The position numbers were made by a program, and so were the translations under genes. 29,529 bases of DNA from positions 1 to 29,529 of the forward strand of contig CAJTRU010000043.1 of assembly GCA_910579085.1 (NCBI GenBank), read 5' to 3'. Positions 15,974-23,261 of this stretch are shown in pieces (within the stretch, counting starts at the first letter, position 1; each line of letters starts with the position of its first letter). Below the pieces are notes generated by a model. That model was not told the DNA's origin. It saw nothing but the letters and a program-made list of their open reading frames with translations, and made no database searches. The stretch comes from an uncultured Lachnospiraceae bacterium. Lineage in GTDB: Bacteria; Bacillota; Clostridia; Lachnospirales; Lachnospiraceae.

Positions 15974-18328
15974 CTACTCCATGCCGGATGTTTCTGTAAC
16001 TGCTGTAAATCCACTTTCCTGTTTATTTTCCTGGTATTTTTTACTAAATAATATTCTTGTTGCATTTAATACACAAAGCATAGCAACACCCGAATCTGCA
16101 AATACAGCCATCCACATAGATGCAATCCCAGCAAAACCAAGCACCATTACAATGGCTTTAATTACAAGTGCACCTATTACATTTTGCATAGCCACTGTTT
16201 TAGTCATTTTGGCAATTTTTATGCTTTCAGGTACTGAACCCAGGTTTGAATTCATAAATACTACATCAGCGGCTTCTATTGCTGCATCAGCACCACTCCC
16301 CATTGCAGCGCCTACATCAGCACCTGCAAGGACTGGAGCATCATTTATTCCATCACCAATAAACATTACCGCCCCGTGTTTACTACGTATTTTAGTAAGA
16401 TTATCAAGTTTATCTTGTGGCATCTGGCGTGCAAACACTTCATCTATACCAGTAACCAGGGATACATTTTTGGCATTTTCCTCTGCATCACCTGTAAGCA
16501 TCGCTGTCCATAAACCATACTTTTTCATTTCTGAAACTGCATATTTTGAATCTTCTTTAATAGTATCATTTATAATTATATGTCCTGCATATTTTCCATC
16601 AAATGAGATAAACACCTCTGTTCCATATATACTGCTTTCTTCTGCTGGTATTTTTATTCCATTTGTTTCAAGAAGCTGCCTGCTGCCACACAAAACCATG
16701 CTTCCATCCTTTAATAATACTTCCATGCCCTTGCCTGTTATTTCTTTTATACTGCTGGTTTCTGGAATATAAATGCCCCTGCTCTCTGCTTCTTTCATTA
16801 TGCTTGTTGCTATAGGATGTGTTGACAGCTTTTCTGCACAGCCCGCATATCCAAGAAGTTTTTCTTCTGTCAGCCCGTTTGTTTTTTCTGGCACAATAGC
16901 GGCCACGCTAAAGTTTCCTTTTGTTACAGTCCCTGTCTTATCCATTACAACTGCTTTAATCCCAGCAAGTGTTTCAAGTGAAACACCACCTTTAAATAAT
17001 ATACCCTTTTTAGAACCTGCCCCAATACCTGCAAAAAATGCAAGAGGTACACTAAGCACAAGGGCGCAAGGGCAGCTTATTACAAGAAATGTAAGTGCTG
17101 TATAGACCCAGTAACCCCAGTTTCCAGTAACCAGAGAAGGCACAACTGCTGTAAGTACAGCCGCAAGTACAACTATTGGTGTATAAATGCTTGCAAATTT
17201 TGTAATAAACCTGTCAATATGTGGTTTTGAAGCAGCAGCATTTTCTACCGCTTCAAGAATACGGCTGACCATTGACTCCTCAAGTATTTTTTCAACTTTT
17301 AAATATATTACACCTGAAACATTAACACATCCAGATAACACATGGCTTCCTTCACTTATGGAAACTGGAACAGGCTCACCTGTTACTGCTGATGTATCAA
17401 TCCTGCTTTCACCTTCTGTTACAACACCATCAAGTGGTATCCTGTCACCAGGCCTTACCTCAATTATATCACCAGGTTTTACATTTGCAGGATTACTATT
17501 AACTGGCTTTCCGCCAACCATAAGCCTTACGGTTTCTGGCCTCATATCAACTGCATCCATAATCTGCTTTCGGCTTCTCCCAACAGCCACATCCTCAAAA
17601 AGTTCACCAATTCTATAGAAAAGCATTACACCTGCGGCTTCTGGATATTCTCCAATAACAAATGCACCTATTGTTGCAATTCCCATTAAAAAGTTTTCAT
17701 CAAAAACCTTGCCCCTGAAAAGGTTTTTAACAGCAGTTGCCAGAACTTCACCACCAAGTATAATATAAGATATTATAAAAAATGAAATATATATTATTGC
17801 AGAATTTGTAAAATGCTCTGCTGCAATGCCTGCTGCAAAAAATACTATACCAGCCCCAATGCTTACAAGCTCTTTCTTTTCATCAAGAAAAGCAGATAAA
17901 AGGCTTGTTTTTTTATTATGGTTTTGTACATGTTCTTCACTTTCACAACATCCACATGTACATTCACCATGATTATGCTGGTGTTCCCCATCATGATGGT
18001 GGTGATGGTGCTCATGGCCATGATGATGGTGATGGTGTGTATGGTTATGGCCATCTGTATGTTTGTGTATATGTGCAACATCTGCTGTATTATTTCCAAT
18101 GCTGCCTGGACGTTTTAAATCTTTAATTATTGTACCTGGTTCTTCCTTTTCAGCCAGCTCTCTTAAAACTTCCAATGCCTTGTCTAAATCATCAGCATCT
18201 ACTAATAACTGGCCTGTTGCAAATGTTAATACTACATTATTTACTTCTGGAAGGCTGTTCATTTTAACTTCTAGTTTAGCCGCACAGTTAGCGCAATCTA
18301 TTCCAGTAATTGAATATTTCTTCTTCAT
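15974..18328 (-). CDS. Zn/Cd/Pb-type P1B ATPase with an N-terminal heavy-metal domain and His-rich linker
   Basis: This membrane pump exports divalent metals using ATP (ZntA/CadA class). An HMA domain with GIDCANCA (about 9-16) opens the protein. Residues about 86-140 form an extreme histidine-rich linker, followed by a CTCGCCESEE cluster. The catalytic landmarks are SCPCAL (CPC at 419-421, transmembrane metal site), DKTGT with phosphorylated D463, STHPIA (the HP motif) and GDGINDAP (658-665). CPC with the HMA and His-rich region favours Zn/Cd over Cu, though Co or Pb cannot be excluded. The longest frame starts at a TTG; ATG 18328 has GGAGGAGG upstream and is used (784 aa). A promoter and operator lie at 18388-18446. 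Confidence 0.93.
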   Translation of the reverse strand: MKKKYSITGIDCANCAAKLEVKMNSLPEVNNVVLTFATGQLLVDADDLDKALEVLRELAEKEEPGTIIKDLKRPGSIGNNTADVAHIHKHTDGHNHTHHHHHHGHEHHHHHHDGEHQHNHGECTCGCCESEEHVQNHNKKTSLLSAFLDEKKELVSIGAGIVFFAAGIAAEHFTNSAIIYISFFIISYIILGGEVLATAVKNLFRGKVFDENFLMGIATIGAFVIGEYPEAAGVMLFYRIGELFEDVAVGRSRKQIMDAVDMRPETVRLMVGGKPVNSNPANVKPGDIIEVRPGDRIPLDGVVTEGESRIDTSAVTGEPVPVSISEGSHVLSGCVNVSGVIYLKVEKILEESMVSRILEAVENAAASKPHIDRFITKFASIYTPIVVLAAVLTAVVPSLVTGNWGYWVYTALTFLVISCPCALVLSVPLAFFAGIGAGSKKGILFKGGVSLETLAGIKAVVMDKTGTVTKGNFSVAAIVPEKTNGLTEEKLLGYAGCAEKLSTHPIATSIMKEAESRGIYIPETSSIKEITGKGMEVLLKDGSMVLCGSRQLLETNGIKIPAEESSIYGTEVFISFDGKYAGHIIINDTIKEDSKYAVSEMKKYGLWTAMLTGDAEENAKNVSLVTGIDEVFARQMPQDKLDNLTKIRSKHGAVMFIGDGINDAPVLAGADVGAAMGSGADAAIEAADVVFMNSNLGSVPESIKIAKMTKTVAMQNVIGALVIKAIVMVLGFAGIASMWMAVFADSGVAMLCVLNATRILFSKKYQENKQESGFTAVTETSGME

Positions 18329-18387
18329 ATGCAATATACCTCCTCCACTTTAAAGATTTATACCAAAATATATTTCTGTGTCTATTC

Positions 18388-18407
18388 ATATGAACAATTA
18401 TTCATAT
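18388..18407. promoter_or_regulatory. ArsR/SmtB-like operator upstream of the P1B ATPase
   Basis: ATATGAACAATTATTCATAT is a 20-bp dyad with a single mismatched pair and has the TGAA-N6-TTCA spacing typical of ArsR/SmtB metal-sensor operators. It lies just downstream of the predicted -10 element, where binding would block transcription. No ArsR-type gene is in the window, so the regulator would act from elsewhere. Confidence 0.6.
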
Positions 18408-18417
18408 GTTTGTTTAA

Positions 18418-18446
18418 AATATACCATAGTATTTGTTAAAAAGCAA
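18418..18446 (-). promoter_or_regulatory. Predicted promoter of the P1B ATPase gene
   Basis: Minus-strand TTGCTT (18441-18446) and TATATT (18418-18423) are separated by exactly 17 bases. The start point would be near 18411, a few bases before the operator-like dyad and about 80 bases ahead of the gene. Confidence 0.55.
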
Positions 18447-18555
18447 TACTTTATCCAAAAATTTTAGAGGTTATTTTACTTTCCTGAACAGTTTAATATT
18501 ACCAGGCATCTAATAATTGTTTAAATATAACATGGAAGGCATATGGCAAGATTAA

Positions 18556-19281
18556 CTACTTATTAAGCCAAAATCCGTCCAGTTCTACATAAGGATATCC
18601 TGGAAATGTTTTATCAATTATACTTCTGGCAAAATTTATCCAGTTTATACATTTATCTAGTATAATTGCATCACCTGTTATAACATTGTTTAAACCAGAT
18701 AATACAGAATCAACATTGTTAATAACTTCTGTTTCTACTTCAAACGGATACTTTGCAAGTTCTTCATGTATACAAGCAGCAAGCCGTCCAGTATTAGACA
18801 CAGGCGCATCCATATAAAATACTGCCTTCGAAATTTGCATATTTTCTAATTCTTTTCCTATAAGCTTTATTGCCTTTGGTGTTTTATCTATAAGGCTGTA
18901 TGTCCCTCTTAAACCCGCAAGGTCACGTACTGTTCCATCCATACATTTTAAAAGGGTAGTTACTGAGAGTGCTATCTCCAATGTTATAATTGTATTAAAA
19001 CCATCAATAAATACTGTTTCACCTTTTTCTAAGACTGTCCTGCACTTTGCAGTACGTATATTTAACTGGCTCTCCTGTGACACCATACGTGCAAGTGCAA
19101 GCCTTTGCCGTTCTGACAACATATAGTGGTTTCCAGTAAATACAGAGGCACTTTTCATATTATAACCACGGTTTAAAAGATAATATATATCATTTGCCGC
19201 TGCATTTATCTTCTCCATAGAGTCTGCCCCAAATTCCCTCTCATCACCTGGCACATAACCGCGCCTTACTGTTTTAGCCAT
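18556..19281 (-). CDS. DUF434-domain protein (with DUF5616-like C-terminus), 241 aa
   Basis: The N-terminus is helical and basic: RRGYVPGDEREFGA and AANDIYYLLNRGYNMKSA lead into a motif I recognise as DUF434 (about 1-75, with LSERQRLALARM). The C-terminal two thirds begins with ETVFIDGFNTIITLEIAL, a strand with an acidic residue, followed by LRGTYSLID and VFYMDAPVSNTGRLA, and ends with DAIILDKC. This alternating pattern suggests a small Rossmann-like or NYN/Toprim-like fold with acidic residues, consistent with a nucleotide- or nucleic-acid-related enzyme, but no activity is established to my knowledge. ATG 19281 follows GGGGGA. It is a single-gene unit with AT-rich flanks. Confidence 0.75.
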   Translation of the reverse strand: MAKTVRRGYVPGDEREFGADSMEKINAAANDIYYLLNRGYNMKSASVFTGNHYMLSERQRLALARMVSQESQLNIRTAKCRTVLEKGETVFIDGFNTIITLEIALSVTTLLKCMDGTVRDLAGLRGTYSLIDKTPKAIKLIGKELENMQISKAVFYMDAPVSNTGRLAACIHEELAKYPFEVETEVINNVDSVLSGLNNVITGDAIILDKCINWINFARSIIDKTFPGYPYVELDGFWLNK

Positions 19282-19440
19282 AATTATCCCCCATTCCTGG
19301 ACTATACCATAAAAATATTATAGAAACTGCTTATAAATATAACTAGAAGTTTATTACCAACAAAAAGCAGTTGTTTTTATAAATTATAACACTTGATTGA
19401 TGCCAAATAAGGATATAATTTTTGTTTAAAAAAATGTATC

Positions 19441-19469
19441 TTGCAATAAAAATTTGCATATGCTATAAT
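19441..19469 (+). promoter_or_regulatory. Strong sigma-A promoter of the antisense RNA
   Basis: TTGCAA (19441-19446) and a perfect TATAAT (19464-19469) are separated by exactly 17 bases. The start point would be about 19476. Confidence 0.8.
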
Positions 19470-19475
19470 GCCAGT

Positions 19476-19564
19476 AGGCAAAAAGAAATCACAAGTCCAT
19501 GCGGACAAGGAACGAATCCCCGGATTGTGTTGCAGCACAGTCCGGGGATTCTTCTTTTCTTTTA
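19476..19564 (+). ncRNA. Probable antisense antitoxin RNA (about 90 nt) of an Fst-like type I system
   Basis: A consensus promoter upstream and a strong terminator hairpin at 19514-19551 define a short RNA with no ribosome site or plausible ORF. Bases 19480-19502 repeat, with one small difference (G for CT), the plus-strand sequence at 19663-19687, which is the complement of the toxin start region. The RNA can therefore pair with about 23 nt of the toxin mRNA, covering its start codon and first codons. The terminator is shared with the convergent toxin transcript, giving a second pairing region. This is the layout of RNAII in the pAD1 par locus, recognised here by architecture. Confidence 0.7.
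19514..19551. terminator. Bidirectional rho-independent terminator shared by the toxin mRNA and antisense RNA
   Basis: GAATCCCCGGATTGTG and CACAGTCCGGGGATTC form a 16-bp stem with one G-U pair and a short TTGCAG-containing loop. The plus-strand tail is TTCTTTTCTTTT. On the minus strand the tail is less T-rich, so termination there is probably weaker. Confidence 0.85.
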
Positions 19565-19586
19565 TAGTGGCAAAGAGCCCACTAGG

Positions 19587-19685
19587 TTAGTTGTTGCTCT
19601 TGTCGTCACTGTCTAACCATTTGATGATGTAGTGGCAGGCTACACCAGCCAAAACAGCAACTAAAAAAGAAATCACAACTTCCAT
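19587..19685 (-). CDS. Fst-like small hydrophobic toxin peptide, 32 aa (type I toxin-antitoxin)
   Basis: A very strong ribosome site (GGGAGGAGGTG) precedes ATG 19685. The peptide starts MEVVISFLVAVLAGVA, a single membrane helix, and continues CHYIIKWLDSDDKSNN, with an aromatic/Leu-Asp boundary and a charged, Asp/Lys-rich tail. Length, single helix, WLD-type junction and acidic polar C-terminus parallel pAD1 Fst. Expected action is insertion into the cell's own membrane, which harms the cell when antisense control fails. An extended -10 element (TGCTATAAT, -10 at 19731-19736) lies about 45 bases ahead of the start. In the leader, GACACC can pair with GGTGTT, covering the 3' part of the ribosome site, as in par leaders. 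The toxin role is inference from architecture. Confidence 0.75.
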   Translation of the reverse strand: MEVVISFLVAVLAGVACHYIIKWLDSDDKSNN

Positions 19686-19730
19686 GCAAACACCTCCTCC
19701 CTGTTGCGGGTGTCGGTGAGCAACACATAA

Positions 19731-19739
19731 ATTATAGCA
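19731..19739 (-). promoter_or_regulatory. Extended -10 promoter of the toxin mRNA
   Basis: On the minus strand TG-C-TATAAT is a perfect extended -10 element; the -35 region is weak (TACAAG at 17 bases). The start would be near 19724, giving a leader of about 40 nt. Confidence 0.6.
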
Positions 19740-19828
19740 CATTATCTGATATTCTTGTACATTTTTCCCAAAAATTTGTTCTTGGGATTGTAACTATCAC
19801 AATCCGATGCCCGTTATTTCTGCGGACA

Positions 19829-20101
19829 TTGACCTCTCCAAAAAGGATATTTATATCTGTAACTTTGTTGTACATTTCTCTTTATGTGTTATTTTATGGA
19901 TTTTTATCTTTATCCGGTTTCACACTTTATAAAAATGCAGCAACTCCACATAATTCCTTTGATATAGACAAACACAAAATACAGGCAGGCACAAAGTTTA
20001 TATGTCCGTATAAAGATTATCTTCTGGCAGGAAAATATTCCAAAAAGATAGATTTACATGTATTATTAACTAGAATTTATTATACTTGTACTAAAAGGTA
20101 A
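19829..20101 (+). other. Weak 90-codon ORF with one membrane segment; probably not a functional gene
   Basis: The stretch from 19686 to 20179 contains the toxin leader and promoter, a small 7-bp inverted repeat (GGATTGT/ACAATCC, 19785-19805) and this open frame. It opens with TTG, has no ribosome site and encodes a hydrophobic segment (about 8-30) followed by a polar tail (CPYKDYLLAGKYSKKIDLH). It could be a remnant of a membrane-protein gene. I recognise no family and see no other gene in the interval. Confidence 0.2.
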
Positions 20102-20179
20102 CAATTACCCCAAAATTACATATATATTAATTAGTACGGAAAATAATTCCCGTCAATTCTAACAGAAAGGATACTTCTT

Positions 20180-20734
20180 ATGAACAATATGAATTTAAGG
20201 CGTCCAAATGATTTTGGACGTAAAATGAATTGCAATTTTAACCAGAATGGTAATTCAGGAAATAATTCAAATTGCAATGTCAAACCTGCTCCAGGTTTTA
20301 ACTGTGGATTTGACACTAGTTGCAATATGGAATGTGGAAGTAATAAACCTCCTTGTGGCTGTGACCATGATAAACCATCCTGTGGCTGCGGCCATGATAA
20401 GCCATCTTGTGGCTGTGGTAATAATAAACCTCCTTGCCACGGTGGCAGCCATAAGCCTCCTTGCCATTGTGGTAACAATAAGCCTCCTTGCGGCTGTGAC
20501 CATGATAAACCGTCTTGCGGCTGTAACCCAGGCTGTGATGCAGATTCCAGTTTATATAATGACCCATTAAAAGGCATGGCTTTAGCTATAGGTTATGTAC
20601 CTTGGCAGCAGTGGTGCAAGGTCTATGACCTTTGCAAAGGACTACAGCAAGGTACAATATTCCCTCCGCTTGACCTGCCATTCTATGGATGTATTCCACA
20701 TGGATATTGTAAAAGACAGGGGGGTGCACAATGA
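20180..20734 (+). CDS. cotJA: Spore-coat-associated protein CotJA with a Cys-rich repeat extension
   Basis: The C-terminal about 60 residues (GMALAIGYVPWQQWCKVYD, then GLQQGTIFPPLDLPFYG) match CotJA, an inner-coat-associated protein made with CotJB and CotJC. The N-terminal two thirds is unusual: a Asn/Gly/Cys-rich lead-in and seven consecutive nine-residue units of the type KPPCGCDHD, KPSCGCGHD, KPPCHCGNN (DNA 20345-20527). The protein has 23 Cys in 184 residues, suited to disulfide cross-linking or metal binding in the coat. ATG 20180 follows AAAGGA at eight bases. The stop overlaps the cotJB start (ATGA), so the operon is coupled. Expression in the mother cell is expected from family knowledge, but I could not identify a clear sporulation-sigma promoter. 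Confidence 0.88.
   Translation: MNNMNLRRPNDFGRKMNCNFNQNGNSGNNSNCNVKPAPGFNCGFDTSCNMECGSNKPPCGCDHDKPSCGCGHDKPSCGCGNNKPPCHGGSHKPPCHCGNNKPPCGCDHDKPSCGCNPGCDADSSLYNDPLKGMALAIGYVPWQQWCKVYDLCKGLQQGTIFPPLDLPFYGCIPHGYCKRQGGAQ
20345..20527 (+). repeat. 27-bp tandem repeats encoding Cys-rich nonapeptides in cotJA
   Basis: About 6.8 units of 27 bases encode K-P-[PS]-C-[GH]-[CG]-x-x-x motifs with variable last residues. Units 1 and 6 encode the same nonapeptide. Unit divergence at third positions suggests an old expansion under coding constraint. Confidence 0.8.
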
Positions 20735-20976
20735 ACCAGGACAAAAACAAACTTCTTCTCTATATTTCACAGGTAAGTTTTGGCATTGATGAATTAGTTC
20801 TTTTTCTTGATACACATCCATGTGACCAGGATGCACTTGCATATTACCAGGAACTTAAAAAAGCACGTAAGGAGGCACTTGATGAATACACACATAAATA
20901 TGGTCCTCTTTTAAATGACAATGTAGATAATTCATGTTACTGGGAATGGGTTAAAGAACCTTGGCCTTGGGAATAG
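20731..20976 (+). CDS. cotJB: Spore-coat protein CotJB
   Basis: The 81-aa protein is a full-length CotJB. LLLYISQVSFGIDELVLFLD opens a helical N-terminus, HPCDQDALAYYQEL follows, and the hallmark C-terminus YWEWVKEPWPWE is present. The ATG overlaps the cotJA stop by four bases, with GGGGGG upstream. CotJB is co-produced with CotJA and CotJC and needed for their normal coat assembly in Bacillus (family knowledge). It is intact here, so the operon's only break is in the next gene. Confidence 0.93.
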   Translation: MNQDKNKLLLYISQVSFGIDELVLFLDTHPCDQDALAYYQELKKARKEALDEYTHKYGPLLNDNVDNSCYWEWVKEPWPWE

Positions 20977-20991
20977 AAAGGAGATTAGTAT

Positions 20992-21258
20992 ATGTGGAAC
21001 TATGAAAGAAGGCTGCAATACCCTGTAAATATTACCAAGCCAAATGCAAAAGCAGCCCAGATTATTATTAGCCAGTATGGCGGTCCAGATGGCGAAATAG
21101 GCGCTTCTATGCGATATCTTTCACAAAGATACAGCATGGAAAACAGAAAAGCAATCGGGACACTTACAGATATAGGTACAGAAGCCCTGGAAATGTTCCT
21201 TTCAGGCACTGTTTTTACAATGTTATTCCTGGCAGGTTATATCCTTTCTGCCGTATAG
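20992..21258 (+). pseudogene. cotJC: cotJC, 5' half (split gene; reversible by excision)
   Basis: MWNYERRLQYPVNITKPNAK and YGGPDGEIGASMRYLSQRY match the N-terminus of the manganese-catalase-like coat protein CotJC, including the first Glu metal ligand (in GPDGE). Homology continues to residue 64 (TDIGTE) and stops at the repeat TAGGTACAGAAG (21173-21184). Beyond it the frame runs into element sequence (ALEMFLSG...) and ends at 21256-21258. The second half is at 27657-28081. AAAGGAG precedes ATG 20992. The fragment lacks the ExxH and later ligands, so it is inactive unless the element is excised. 'Pseudogene' here means interrupted, not decayed: no other lesion is present in either half. Confidence 0.92.
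21173..21184. repeat. attL core of the cotJC intervening element
   Basis: TAGGTACAGAAG, identical to 27657-27668, lies at the exact point where CotJC homology ends on the left. The inner arm GAAGCCCTGGAAATGTTCC (21181-21199) is one half of the reconstructed attP dyad. Confidence 0.88.
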
Positions 21259-22835
21259 CTCCATTTGAAAGGCAGGTACTTCAAATACACATCAATATGG
21301 TCTTTATCATTGACAACTATTTTATCTAAAATTTCTTTATAAAACCAGTCTTCATATTCCATGCCACTTAAAATCCCATTTACCACTTCTGTAATTTTAT
21401 TAATAATATCCTGCTGCTGTTTAATTATTTCTTTTTGATGGTTACTATTATTTAGAATTGATTGAAGGCTGGCAATTTTATTACTACATTCTTCCATTGC
21501 TGTCTCAAATTCCTCCCTGGTAATACTGCCAGATATATAAAGCCGTATAAGATTTCTACGTTTTTCTTCAATATCCTTTATATGCAATTCTAATTTTCCA
21601 AAGTCTGTGCCAGTTGTATCAATTAAAATAACCTGTTTTATAATGGCTAGTATATTATTAATAATTTTCTTCTGGTCATATATAAGGCTTCTGGTGACAA
21701 GATACATAATATAGACTATATCTTCATTACGTATACTACAACCCATACAGCCAGCCTTTTTTCCTGTCTTACCAATATGTGGCTTTCCATGTTTTACAGC
21801 CTCGTTACAACGCCATGCCTTATACCTGTTTCCATTTTTCCGGGTTTTATATCTTGCCACATAACTTGAGCAGCAGCATCCGCATTTAATTTTACCAGAA
21901 AAAAGATAACGGTTACTATATTTCGCCTTACCCTCTTGTGATAAGGAACGCTTATCCAGAATACGGTTTGCTTCATCAAATAATCTACGGGATATAACAG
22001 GTTTATGATGGTTTCTGATAATAATAAATTCTTCTTGTCCCCTGTTATATTTCTTTTCATGTGTGAGAAAATCAGGTGTATATGTCTTTTTCTGTACTAA
22101 ATCCCCACAATATTTTTCATTGCGCAAAATACGTAATATTACAGTAGTATTCCATTCTTTAGCACGCATAGGATAAATCCCTGCTTCCATTAACTCACGC
22201 GCAATTACATAAGTCCCTTTATTTTCATTAACAAACTTATGGAAAATAAGACGGACAATTTCTGCACCTTCTTCGTTTATATACATTTTGCCGCCACGTA
22301 CATCATAGCCTAACATATCCCTTCCAAATACAACCCCCTGCTCCATCTGGCGTTTCTGTCCCCATTTTACACGTTCAGAAGTCTTGCGGCTCTCCTCCTG
22401 TGCAATAGAAGACATAAGTGCCAGACGTAGTTCTGAATCAGCATCAAGTGTATTGATATTATCATTTAGAAAAATAACACCTACACCATGCTTTTTCAGG
22501 TCACGGGTATAATAAATGCTGTCAAGTGTATTCCTTGCAAAGCGTGAAATCTCTTTTGTAATAACCAAATCAAATCTGCCATTTCTGGCACATGCTATCA
22601 TACGGTTAAATTCTTTACGTTTCTTTGTGTCTGTTCCAGATATGCCCTCATCAGCAAATATCCCATAAAGTTCCCATCCAGGGTTATATGAAATATACTG
22701 TTTAAAATAACGCTGCTGGCTTTCAAATGAATTAGCCTGGTCTTCACTGCCAGTTGAAACACGGCAGTACGCTGCAACACGTTTTCTGCTTCCTTGGTTT
22801 TTCTGTTCCTGGCTTAAGTGTTCATACCTGTCCAT
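21237..22835 (-). CDS. Large serine recombinase (resolvase, zinc-ribbon and coiled-coil domains), 532 aa
   Basis: This is the candidate integrase/excisionase of the element. The catalytic domain starts RVAAYCRVSTGSEDQANSF with nucleophile S27, followed by ADEGISGTDTKKRKEFNRM and the LVITKEISRFARN arginine motif. A recombinase domain follows (WNTTVILRILRNEKYCGD), then a zinc ribbon (GKIKCGCCCSSYVARYK ... GCMGCS) and a coiled-coil (GKLELHIKDIEEKRRNLI ... FETAMEECSNKI). All domains of a TnpX/TndX/SpoIVCA-type enzyme are present. ATG 22835 with AAAGGAG upstream is used rather than the TTG at 22853. The start overlaps the 63-aa ORF by 14 bases. The stop is 52 bases from the left core, the usual location next to an attachment site. 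Confidence 0.95.
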   Translation of the reverse strand: MDRYEHLSQEQKNQGSRKRVAAYCRVSTGSEDQANSFESQQRYFKQYISYNPGWELYGIFADEGISGTDTKKRKEFNRMIACARNGRFDLVITKEISRFARNTLDSIYYTRDLKKHGVGVIFLNDNINTLDADSELRLALMSSIAQEESRKTSERVKWGQKRQMEQGVVFGRDMLGYDVRGGKMYINEEGAEIVRLIFHKFVNENKGTYVIARELMEAGIYPMRAKEWNTTVILRILRNEKYCGDLVQKKTYTPDFLTHEKKYNRGQEEFIIIRNHHKPVISRRLFDEANRILDKRSLSQEGKAKYSNRYLFSGKIKCGCCCSSYVARYKTRKNGNRYKAWRCNEAVKHGKPHIGKTGKKAGCMGCSIRNEDIVYIMYLVTRSLIYDQKKIINNILAIIKQVILIDTTGTDFGKLELHIKDIEEKRRNLIRLYISGSITREEFETAMEECSNKIASLQSILNNSNHQKEIIKQQQDIINKITEVVNGILSGMEYEDWFYKEILDKIVVNDKDHIDVYLKYLPFKWSYTAERI

Positions 22836-23013
22836 TAAAATGCTCCTTTCCAAGTTTAAGCAGGCAATGTTCCCGTTGTAATGCTGATAATAAATCCCGC
22901 TTCTCCAGTGACAGAATAACCGCTCTCTGTATATTTAGAAGAAATTCTGCATATTCCTGCCCGTCTAGTTCTGGAACAGGCCCGCCAGAATAAACAAATT
23001 CCCTGTGTTCCAT
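22822..23013 (-). CDS. 63-aa protein upstream of and overlapping the recombinase; possible directionality factor or SHOCT-like protein
   Basis: GGGAGGT precedes ATG 23013 at good spacing. The protein starts MEHREFVYSGGPVPELDG and continues YAEFLLNIQRAVILSLEKRD, then LLSALQREHCLLKL. The pattern of a short helix, a turn (RDLLSA) and a second helix resembles the SHOCT domain; the family call is tentative. Its stop overlaps the recombinase start by 14 bases, so the two are translationally coupled. Small genes in this position can encode recombination directionality factors or repressors, which is inference here. The longer reading up to 23157 lacks a ribosome site. Confidence 0.65.
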   Translation of the reverse strand: MEHREFVYSGGPVPELDGQEYAEFLLNIQRAVILSLEKRDLLSALQREHCLLKLGKEHFNGQV

Positions 23014-23026
23014 GCAAAACACCTCC

Positions 23027-23045
23027 CTCATATAAAATATATGAG
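23027..23045. promoter_or_regulatory. Dyad in the leader of the recombinase unit
   Basis: CTCATATA (23027-23034, plus strand) and TATATGAG are perfect inverted repeats separated by three bases, directly upstream of the GGGAGGT ribosome site of the 63-aa gene. A candidate promoter (TTGTGA-18-TTATAT) lies further upstream. The dyad is a plausible operator for controlling recombinase expression. Confidence 0.4.
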
Positions 23046-23261
23046 TTAATGATTGTACCATATAACACAGGGTTAATTTCTTTTCACAAATAATTATAAA
23101 ATTTATGGCTTCTGGCATCCAGATATATTGCCAGCATAAATGTAAATAATTCTGCAACAGTAACAGCTAACCACACTCCTGTTACATGCATGGATTATTT
23201 TTCCATTTGATAATTCCATATTCCATACAAAAAACAGATAAAACTGGAAACCTGTATATTT

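Noticed and set aside
17905..18126. Plus-strand His/Met/Asp-rich ORFs opposite the P1B ATPase linker
   Set aside because: Their composition is the complement of the CAT/CAC-rich linker; no ribosome sites.
19422..19616. 64-aa plus-strand ORF across the antitoxin RNA
   Set aside because: No ribosome site, and it runs through the terminator hairpin and the antisense strand of the toxin. The RNA and toxin features explain the region better.
20101..20179. Mother-cell sigma (SigE/SigK) promoter ahead of cotJA
   Set aside because: A CATATATA string resembles a -10, but no acceptable -35 lies at the right spacing, so I did not annotate it.
20345..20527. Tandem 27-bp units as a CRISPR array
   Set aside because: Units are contiguous without spacers and in frame with a coat protein; no cas genes are present.
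20131..20577. 148-aa minus-strand ORF rich in Trp, Pro and Gln opposite cotJA
   Set aside because: It is the antisense shadow of the Cys-rich repeats; its repeats follow directly from the cotJA coding repeats.
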